Below are positions 61,501 to 64,000 of a stretch of DNA of 64,000 nt, in pieces (the stretch's first letter is position 1; every line of letters starts with the position of its first letter). A program made the translations under genes and the position numbers. The notes below the pieces were generated by a model that saw only the letters and a list, made by a program, of their open reading frames with translations, searched no databases and had not been told where the DNA came from. Source of the stretch: Diphasiastrum complanatum. Taxonomy: Eukaryota; Streptophyta; Lycopodiopsida; Lycopodiales; Lycopodiaceae. The DNA lies in the NCBI GenBank assembly GCA_029204225.1, contig CM055109.1, positions 26,912,178-26,976,177 on the forward strand, in the 5' to 3' direction.

Positions 61501-61959
61501 AAAGTTTCAGTTATAACTATGACACGGGTCTGTAAATTTGAAATTCCGAAAATGTTCTTAAGACCGTTATGTCTGCTTAGGCTTTTGCTTATCTAGTATC
61601 TACGGAAAATTGAAGTACCTTAGAATAGTATTAAATGATCAAAACTAGATTGAGTACCAGATTTGTTCCTCATTTAAACTATATTGTAAGTCCATAGTTC
61701 TAAGACTAGCGTTAGGAATATCAAATTAATGTGATATAATATTTCTTGAAATATCAATAGTTGTGGAAGAGTGTGATAACCACTCAAGTTGAAAGCTGTA
61801 GTCCTTACAAAATCATAGATTTATTGTTGTGCTTAATCCGAACACTGCTTTTCAGGTTGAGCTTACTGGCATATAGTCCTTTGGCAATGGGTCTACTTTC
61901 TGGAAAGTACCTTTCACATGGTGGTGGACCCCTAGACGCACGTCTCAACTTATACAAAG
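16831..61959 (+). CDS. Tas-type aldo-keto reductase, nine exons over at least 45 kb, 3' end beyond window
   Basis: An NADPH-dependent aldo-keto reductase of the Tas branch (TIM barrel); its physiological substrate is unknown. Exons join in phase to 262 codons plus one base. The catalytic tetrad is complete: Asp47 and Tyr52 (FFDSAEMYPVP), Lys87 (VVLATK) and His132 (LYQLHWPD). Other family blocks are [12 protein letters not shown] (16-26), [11 protein letters not shown] (172-182) and [17 protein letters not shown]. The text is strikingly close to remembered E. coli Tas (AEMYPVP, TQGL, ETYVG), more so than to the plastid Arabidopsis relative. No transit peptide is seen: an in-frame TGA lies 12 nt upstream of the ATG with no acceptor between, so a cytosolic protein is inferred. 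About 85 C-terminal residues are missing. Intron lengths are 3349, 2021, 14349, 10866, 1285, 186, 11839 and 447 bp. Confidence 0.92.
17030..17990. repeat. Old tandem duplication in AKR intron 1
   Basis: About 500 bp at 17050-17530 is repeated, much diverged, at about 17555-17990. Shared order: CCAAGTTG...GATTGGTTT, AAGCTAAAGTGG, TTTGTGAGAAA/TTTGTAAGGAG, GCTCTTTAGTG, and AATGTACAAA near the end. Confidence 0.6.
18780..19934 (+). mobile_element. LINE fragment (LINE D), 3' portion
   Basis: RT motifs are [19 protein letters not shown] (from 19343) and the catalytic box [11 protein letters not shown] (about 19463-19496), with N-terminal palm text at 18812-19000 in another frame. The 3' end has a self-complementary CCAAAGGCCTTTTGG (about 19897-19911), then GTTAATTAAAG (about 19924-19934) and a TCTC-rich tract. 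Several frame breaks; 5' part missing. Confidence 0.75.
20232..20331 (+). CDS. Tas-type AKR exon 2
   Basis: 100 bp, acceptor GTAG, donor GTAATC. It completes [12 protein letters not shown] and runs to GINFFDSAE; the catalytic Asp is in the last codons. The final codon (Met) is split over the next junction. Confidence 0.92.
20830..21200 (-). repeat. LTR-like block related to the LARD LTRs
   Basis: Shares ordered words with the LTR at 37195: CATGCA-TGCTC, ATGTC, CGAGTG-CTGGGCCCTCTCAAG, GCCTTGA-TGGAAT-A and a closing GTAACA near 21196. Strongly diverged. No purine tract or primer site beside it, so a solo LTR or remnant is likely. Confidence 0.5.
21422..21955 (-). pseudogene. Gypsy gag fragment in AKR intron 2
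   Basis: Minus-strand pieces: capsid C-terminal text ([20 protein letters not shown]) followed by a Gly/Lys-rich linker and a broken zinc knuckle ([17 protein letters not shown]2-C kept, the His replaced). It spans three frames. No pol is attached. Confidence 0.7.
22353..22461 (+). CDS. Tas-type AKR exon 3
   Basis: 109 bp, acceptor GGTAG. It encodes [19 protein letters not shown] through VVLATK, giving the catalytic Tyr and Lys. The donor GTGTGG (22462-22467) is atypical but gives a perfect phase-0 junction to exon 4. Confidence 0.9.
22462..23408. other. AKR intron 3, start
   Basis: No coding content. An imperfect direct repeat of about 60 bp occurs at 23249-23310 and 23343-23405 (GCATCCATGAGTTATGA shared), just before the LINE tail. 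Confidence 0.5.
23409..23520. repeat. (GA)n and (TAA)n microsatellite tail of LINE A
   Basis: About 44 GA units (23409-23497), then AATTAGAATTAG and (ATT)n on the plus strand. The poly-Ser/Leu ORFs through it are artefacts. Confidence 0.95.
23530..23558 (-). ncRNA. LINE A 3'-terminal RNA hairpin
   Basis: On the minus strand GTCTT ... AAGAC forms the outer stem and GTACC-TTT-GGGTAC the inner one, followed by GTTAATAA and the microsatellite. The inner stem differs in sequence from the other copies yet stays paired. Confidence 0.7.
23739..24326 (-). CDS. LINE A ORF2 C-terminus: zinc finger plus PIP-box tail
   Basis: 195 codons open to a stop. The N-terminal part ends the connection domain ([20 protein letters not shown]); the CCHC finger is CQLC...H...C; then a tail of about 90 residues with QAHITQFF (23948-23925), a charged middle, Ser/Arg-rich text and a second TTTITHYF (23780-23757) seven residues before the stop. 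QxxIxxFF fits the PCNA-binding PIP box. Confidence 0.75.
   Translation of the reverse strand: MDTTGTHVLPAYLTQPLSFGLRYRMGQLRVSSHQLAIETGRYTDTPRLQRICQLCSLHEMEDEFHFIFRCPVYYEIRGRYHCLYRDTPLMLRSFLEYPDSRCVGLLLREMYTLQASLLPTTDMDHGQAHITQFFQKRDREDISVLDFEVPTQRSKTQRVSHTLTSSRITRSSRASRQSTARSTTTITHYFQLTRS
24921..25577 (-). CDS. LINE A reverse transcriptase core
   Basis: 218 codons in one frame containing RT blocks 1-5: [57 protein letters not shown] (catalytic Asp) and [14 protein letters not shown]. The next block, with the YxDD pair, falls in another frame and is broken. Confidence 0.88.
   Translation of the reverse strand: MDFLKPVAHLISPFIAHAFNTAVTSGFPTWCTNILHPILKAGDPVNVENYRTIMIGHTLAKNYGSILQTVTGSFAETEDLHAMGQAGFRPGYSTSDQIFILRCIIEEARHQRQRVYCCFVDFRKAFDSVPRHLLFQRLSSLGFTGETIDAIITLYERVWARFRDGNGWSPLIHSTIGVKQGCPLSPTLFALYIDDLERIIRWRGLSLSRYYYPHSPIC
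26778..26828. repeat. (GAA)n tract, 3' tail of LINE B
   Basis: About 16 GAA units. It separates LINE B's hairpin from the first codons of LINE A's endonuclease. The poly-Glu ORF through it is not a gene. Confidence 0.95.
26839..26868 (-). ncRNA. LINE B 3'-terminal RNA hairpin
   Basis: Minus strand: outer stem GTCTT/AAGAC, inner stem ATGCC/GGCAT, then ATTAATAAAGG and (TTC)n. Confidence 0.7.
27016..27300 (-). CDS. LINE B C-terminal PIP-box tail
   Basis: 94 codons to a stop. It begins after the finger and contains QAQITSFF (27264-27241), an acidic run [10 protein letters not shown], basic/Ser-Arg text and a second TARITSFF (27057-27034) six residues before the stop: the same order as in LINE A. 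Confidence 0.75.
   Translation of the reverse strand: MYQSAHQPHPNSQAQITSFFSRIQPCRDTESADDDDAPPHRYQRQCTTHSHAAARTTHPIMRARSSRPPRRRQRRQVLPHTTARITSFFSSSAR
29603..30289 (-). CDS. LINE B endonuclease domain
   Basis: 228 codons of an apurinic/apyrimidinic-type endonuclease, with [10 protein letters not shown] just before it. Metal/phosphate motifs LTGDFNAR and [16 protein letters not shown] are visible. The Asp expected in the S-V-V-D-Y motif reads Gly ([10 protein letters not shown]), and SDH reads FDH. Confidence 0.85.
   Translation of the reverse strand: MACLYRESLHQVIEFIIHDEHARYIWIWITRWDIGLDRKIFIVACYLPLESSSSFVEGVGSPYLDLSLDIIRFAERGHIFLTGDFNARTASRQTEFHDTIDQLRVHALDRDSMGITKISEDVPGPITTYGEYLLQFGEAHELAIYNGLSYWPDFGSYTCHPHSGGHSVVGYLMGSPSSIPLIHSFHISPTTLFDHSFLSFAIGHVPPPQPSSHPTLPGAPKYTFYVPL
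30693..31913 (-). mobile_element. Copia 5' half: LTR, leader, gag/protease remnant
   Basis: Read on the minus strand: LTR about 31913-31585 (TGTGTAAC...TTTCCA), primer site TTTGGTATCAGAGCC (31580-31566), leader and decayed gag, then protease/GAG-pre-integrase text at 30932-30693 ([40 protein letters not shown]). It stops just before the integrase, where LINE B begins. Confidence 0.78.
31914..32400. other. AKR intron 3, between Copia half and ORF1-only LINE
   Basis: No coding match. A (CT)n tract at about 32350-32395 ends the segment. Confidence 0.5.
33062..33652 (+). pseudogene. LINE ORF1-like RNA-binding protein
   Basis: N-terminal coiled coil ([20 protein letters not shown]) then, after a frame shift near 33190 and one TAG near 33257, an RRM-like/C-terminal region: [49 protein letters not shown], ending 33652. 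The order coiled coil, RRM, basic C-terminal domain fits LINE ORF1p. Confidence 0.7.
33881..33910 (+). ncRNA. ORF1-only LINE 3'-terminal RNA hairpin
   Basis: GTCTT/AAGAC outer stem; ATGCC-TTT-GGGCAT inner stem; then GTTAATAAAG and (CTT)n(CT)n. Confidence 0.72.
34030..36533 (+). mobile_element. Copia 3' half: integrase, RT, RNase H, truncated LTR
   Basis: GAG-pre-integrase end about 34070-34130; integrase core 34196-34530 ([37 protein letters not shown]) with a frame shift; linker with QPP repeats; RT 34845-35510 ([28 protein letters not shown]) and [12 protein letters not shown] near 35560; RNase H 35745-36400 ([20 protein letters not shown]). The LTR start at 36413 (TGTGTAACTATGG) matches the LTR at 31913-31790 inverted, but ends at about 36533. 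Several stops. Confidence 0.85.
34845..35504 (+). pseudogene. Copia reverse transcriptase fragment
   Basis: 219 codons, from the linker into the RT fingers and palm: [55 protein letters not shown]. It ends at a stop after [10 protein letters not shown]; the YVDD box follows in another frame. Confidence 0.87.
36811..36899 (+). CDS. Tas-type AKR exon 4
   Basis: 89 bp, acceptor TTGCAG, donor GTATTG. It encodes [14 protein letters not shown] then [12 protein letters not shown], the helix after the catalytic Lys strand; the last codon (Ser) is split. It lies 14.3 kb from exon 3 and 10.9 kb from exon 5, isolated between retroelements. Confidence 0.92.
37195..37673 (-). repeat. LARD 3' LTR
   Basis: 479 bp; on the minus strand TGTCATGGCC...GTCTTTACA. 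It contains a TATAAATAG-like word (plus-strand CTATAAATAG) also kept in the other LTR. Confidence 0.9.
43510..43987 (-). repeat. LARD 5' LTR
   Basis: 478 bp, differing from its partner at about 15-16 positions plus one small indel. Followed on the right by TSD copy ATAGC. Confidence 0.9.
43993..44692. other. AKR intron 4, between LARD and LINE C
   Basis: AT-rich. A minus-strand open stretch near 44690-44530 with Ala/Pro/Thr-rich text may be a decayed coding remnant; I cannot name it. Confidence 0.4.
44695..45078 (+). pseudogene. LINE C reverse transcriptase fragment
   Basis: 127 codons with the catalytic Asp in [11 protein letters not shown] and the KQGCPLS block. It ends at a stop (LLT) where LINE A continues with an Ile-rich segment and the YxDD box; the box itself is intact in the next frame. 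Confidence 0.85.
46444..46473 (+). ncRNA. LINE C 3'-terminal RNA hairpin
   Basis: GTCTT/AAGAC outer stem; GCACC-TAT-GGGTGC inner stem, a different sequence from the other copies but fully paired; then GTTAATAAAG and (CTTT)n. Confidence 0.72.
46529..47765. other. AKR intron 4, 3' end
   Basis: No mobile element or coding segment recognised; a pyrimidine-rich stretch precedes the exon 5 acceptor. Confidence 0.5.
47766..47822 (+). CDS. Tas-type AKR exon 5
   Basis: 57 bp only, acceptor GTGCAG, donor GTAAGT. It encodes [18 protein letters not shown] with the catalytic His; the closing Arg is split to exon 6. Confidence 0.93.
47823..49107. other. AKR intron 5, nothing recognised
   Basis: 1285 bp, AT-rich, no repeats or coding text found. 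Confidence 0.6.
49108..49216 (+). CDS. Tas-type AKR exon 6
   Basis: 109 bp, acceptor CTGCAG, donor GTGAGT. It encodes [11 protein letters not shown] to [14 protein letters not shown]. This loop-plus-helix is the family segment before the KIRYIG strand. Confidence 0.93.
49403..49504 (+). CDS. Tas-type AKR exon 7
   Basis: 102 bp, phase 0 both ends, acceptor TTGTAG, donor GTGCAG. It encodes [19 protein letters not shown] through RVISIQ: the cofactor-side strand and helix. Confidence 0.94.
49505..51359. other. AKR intron 7, 5' part
   Basis: Mostly anonymous. A GC-rich island with CpG runs lies at 50277-50395 between T-rich stretches and resembles the CGTCCG blocks at 13.05-13.3 kb. A 78-codon minus ORF (51206-50970), rich in Glu and Lys ([20 protein letters not shown]), looks protein-like but is unidentified. 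Confidence 0.45.
51360..51515 (+). pseudogene. SNF2-family ATPase gene fragment
   Basis: [17 protein letters not shown] followed by EFRKW (51425-51495) is helicase motif Ia of SNF2 remodellers, closest in feel to the plant CLSY/DRD1/ATRX group. One frame over, just upstream, [10 protein letters not shown] (about 51372-51402) corresponds to the Walker A region GTGKT with Lys changed to Arg. One frame shift separates the two. No other helicase motif is present. It lies 250 bp upstream of the Gypsy 5' LTR remnant. Confidence 0.65.
53374..54430 (+). pseudogene. Gypsy gag (capsid and zinc knuckle)
   Basis: An N-terminal coiled segment ([19 protein letters not shown]), capsid start [20 protein letters not shown], and a broken middle (53734-53887, other frame). 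Then [32 protein letters not shown] and a knuckle [13 protein letters not shown] (54293-54331, C-X2-C-X4-H-X4-C). It ends at a TAG after an acidic tail. Confidence 0.85.
54545..55800 (+). pseudogene. Gypsy reverse transcriptase and RNase H
   Basis: RT text [74 protein letters not shown]. After a shift at about 55205 come [13 protein letters not shown] and the catalytic [10 protein letters not shown] (about 55310-55340). The RNase H start [20 protein letters not shown] is at 55730-55790, then a stop. Confidence 0.88.
56012..57000 (+). pseudogene. Gypsy integrase
   Basis: Zinc-binding HHCC region ([13 protein letters not shown] ... CCTACQ), first catalytic Asp in [10 protein letters not shown], second in FSDRDPKF, and the Glu region TDGQTERVN followed by a stop. 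Breaks at 56713 (TAG) and 56803 (TAG). Confidence 0.88.
57123..57533 (+). pseudogene. Gypsy integrase C-terminus with chromodomain
   Basis: 136 codons. [19 protein letters not shown] and [12 protein letters not shown] are the integrase tail; [16 protein letters not shown] then [17 protein letters not shown] is a chromodomain with the aromatic positions Tyr and Trp of the methyl-lysine cage region. Chromodomains direct chromovirus integration to marked chromatin. Confidence 0.88.
57555..58032 (+). repeat. Gypsy 3' LTR
   Basis: 478 bp, GC-richer than its surroundings, TG...CA ends. Its last 115 bp match 51765-51879 closely (one 3-base indel and a few changes). Confidence 0.88.
58759..59510 (-). 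pseudogene. Second Gypsy RT fragment, other family
   Basis: Minus-strand RT text: [60 protein letters not shown] (59508-59185), then FGLTNAP and [12 protein letters not shown] (about 59050-58950). It differs from the plus-strand Gypsy and has neither LTR nor integrase in sight. Confidence 0.82.
59511..61343. other. AKR intron 7, 3' part
   Basis: Contains an ORF at 60388-60720 and open stretches at 59877-60259 on the plus strand with protein-like composition but no domain I can name. They may be parts of a decayed transposon. The rest is AT-rich. Confidence 0.4.
61344..61408 (+). CDS. Tas-type AKR exon 8
   Basis: 65 bp, acceptor TTATAG, donor GTGCAT. It encodes [20 protein letters not shown]-Glu plus two bases of Arg, aligning with the family's N-x-Y-x-LL-x-R block. 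It is separated from exon 7 by 11.8 kb of Gypsy DNA. Confidence 0.92.
61856..61959 (+). CDS. Tas-type AKR exon 9 (last seen)
   Basis: 104 bp, acceptor TTTCAG, donor GTCCCC. It encodes [20 protein letters not shown] then [13 protein letters not shown]. No later exon is recognisable before 64000, so the 3' end is outside. Confidence 0.9.
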
Positions 61960-64000
61960 GTCCCCTCTTTGTAGCCTTTTATTGAAATGCGTAACTTGAT
62001 TGTCCCAATGTTTGATCCTCTCTATATGATAGAATACCAAATATGGTTTGAAGCTGATATCATGAGTTTTGTACTTTTACTATGTGAGAAACTATGACAA
62101 TGTAGTCTGAACAAGTAACTCACTTGAGGGAAGAAAATCTATAATAAGTTACAGTATAGAATGTAAAGATCATAGTTCCAAGCGTACACAACAGAAACGT
62201 ACAGAACATTGTTTCATATCCATGGAATTTTTTTTGAAGAAATCCTGGAATGAATTTCTTGACAAAAACTGAAAAAAAGCCAGGTTTATTTCTATATTTT
62301 CTGCATCCAGAATGCGATACGTTCTGAGGGTAGATAAAGGTTATCTATAGTTTAAATAGTACAGTAGCCAGTTGTTATCCTTAAATTTGTGTATAATGTG
62401 TCAAAAACAATTTGAAGTTACACCATTCTATTCATCCACATAAGTTGCTCTTTTTTAACGTGAACTACATGGATGTGTCCTTCCCTTCTTAAAAGTTTTA
62501 TGTACCAAAGTTTGTCCTAGGAGTACCCTGAAACCTACTCAAGGATGGTCTAAAAGATGGCACTTACTGATCGGCGGGCATGTGCTACATACAAGGTAGC
62601 TATGAAAGATATGGCTGATCCAAGGGTAGTAGGTTTCAATAATGCTATACAGTGTGTAACATTCTCTACGATGTGGAAATCAAGGAACAAATAAGAGTCG
62701 CTCCAAAGTTGTCAATATACACTACCGCTGTATCTATTTGATATAGACATCAAAAAAAGATGTTGCACTTATTGTTGTGTGAACTATTGGGGTCCAATCA
62801 TAGCCTCTTGGATAACTAACTGAATAAATGGCCAGTGTGATATGTAGGGGCTAGTGGCATCCTATGAAAATATCCTCCACCATGTAGCTGCTCAGACATC
62901 TACCCATTAAGCAGTCTTGTCGCTAATTCCCATCAAATGAGCCATAATATACTCTACGTTGCACTTTACCCAATGAATTCCCAGACAAGAATCTTCACAG
63001 AATTCTTAGGCAGTGCAACTGGAGCAAAAGCAATGCTATAGGGGGCATCAACAATATGGGTAACAATAGAACAGTGATTCAAGTATGTGTGCTGCTTGCG
63101 GAACTATATCTGGCTTTGATCATAGTCGTTAAATGAGCGTATCTGGAGACTGTCACGTGAGCTCTCAAGACCTCTAAGTACTATCATGTTGCTTCTGCAT
63201 ATCAGCCATATCCATGCCAATGAATACCCTAATCTTGCATTGTTGGCCTTCCATCAATTCCACTAAGTCCTAAATCCTCTAGTGTCTAGTCAGTAGTTGC
63301 ACAAGTAGCCTTGGCATATTGTGTCTGATTTGAATAGTGGTAACACTCAGTATAGTTTGCAGGAGTACTACATACTTTCTCTCCAAGCTACTCAGTGATA
63401 ATCTGTGAAAGCACCAACATTGTCTCACTATTTGATCAAAGGTATATGTAACTCAAACAGCAGCAACACATGATATGATAGCTCTCTTATGGTGCACATT
63501 GAAATAGAGTAGCTCAAAAGGAAAGTGACCACTCTAAACAGCACAAGATAGTCAATTGCTCAAAGCAAGAGATTCAGTGCTCGCAAGCAGATAATAAATT
63601 AGTCACTTGCTGATTGTCACCAACGGCCTCTCAAAAGCGGATCACTGGAAGAGATGGGCTGTTGCAGCCAATCATTAAAAGATGGAAAAAAAGTGCACTC
63701 ACTGATGGGGAAGGCCTCCAACAAGTGGATTGTTGGAGCAAGAGCTCTCAGATTCCACCTACAAATATTTGCTATAGAGGTAGTAAAAATTTGTTGGTGG
63801 ACAAATTTTCCAGAAAGCAAATTGTTGCAAGATGAATTTATCAGGTATCAAGGAATTCTTACGTGGATCAATCACATACAGAGAAGAAAGTACTGTCAAA
63901 TAACGTTCTACTATAGTCATGACTGAATGTTTGTGCATGACACTTTTAAAGTTAGTAACGATTATCTTTTTACGCTACGACCGGTTTTGGGCCAAATACA
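61960..64000. other. AKR intron 9 (presumed), right window edge
   Basis: No exon matching the missing C-terminal 85 residues and no transposon signature seen. Confidence 0.45.

Noticed and set aside
1-64000. CRISPR arrays, operons, riboswitches, ribosome-binding sites
   Set aside because: Eukaryotic nuclear DNA with spliced genes; no such structure seen.

Overview
This is nuclear DNA of a land plant with a transposon-rich genome. It holds two split genes with GT-AG introns, plant-type Copia and chromodomain Gypsy retroelements, several non-LTR elements (LINEs) and tRNA-derived SINEs. Introns of 10-14 kb packed with mobile DNA would suit a fern, lycophyte or gymnosperm, but the sequence does not settle the lineage. 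There are no prokaryotic features.

Left side (1-5.35 kb, minus strand): the 5' part of an NDUFAF7-type gene (mitochondrial complex I assembly methyltransferase), four coding exons between 5070 and 3388. Its fourth intron runs off the left edge and contains an internally deleted Copia element (about 1-2106 plus 5' LTR). A telobox and a site II motif lie upstream of the start codon.

5.35-16.2 kb: intergenic DNA with a plus-strand LTR element of mostly non-coding content (about 6.23-10.53 kb), a CpG-rich block with repeated palindromes (13.0-13.95 kb), one unrecognised ORF (13966-14313), a degenerate repeat field with a foldback (14.6-15.66 kb) and a tandem SINE cluster (15.7-16.14 kb).

16.2 kb to beyond 62 kb (plus strand): one gene for a Tas-type aldo-keto reductase. 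I assembled nine coding exons by splice phase and by alignment with the family as I remember it: 16831-16882, 20232-20331, 22353-22461, 36811-36899, 47766-47822, 49108-49216, 49403-49504, 61344-61408 and 61856-61959. They encode 262 complete codons with the catalytic tetrad intact. The C-terminal exons lie past the window. All mobile elements from 18.8 to 59.5 kb sit in its introns: a LINE (intron 1); an LTR-like block and a Gypsy gag fragment (intron 2); two LINEs, an ORF1-only LINE and a Copia split into two opposed halves (intron 3); a complete LARD-like element with target-site duplication and a LINE (intron 4); and a SNF2-gene fragment, a chromodomain Gypsy element and a second Gypsy fragment (intron 7).

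The most notable observations are: (1) the split reductase gene; (2) a two-part 3'-terminal hairpin shared by four LINE copies, with covarying stems and a different microsatellite tail on each; (3) paired PCNA-interaction (PIP-box) motifs at the C-terminus of the LINE ORF2 protein in three divergent copies; (4) an ORF1-only, HAL1-like LINE; (5) a young-looking 6.8-kb LTR element with no long ORF.
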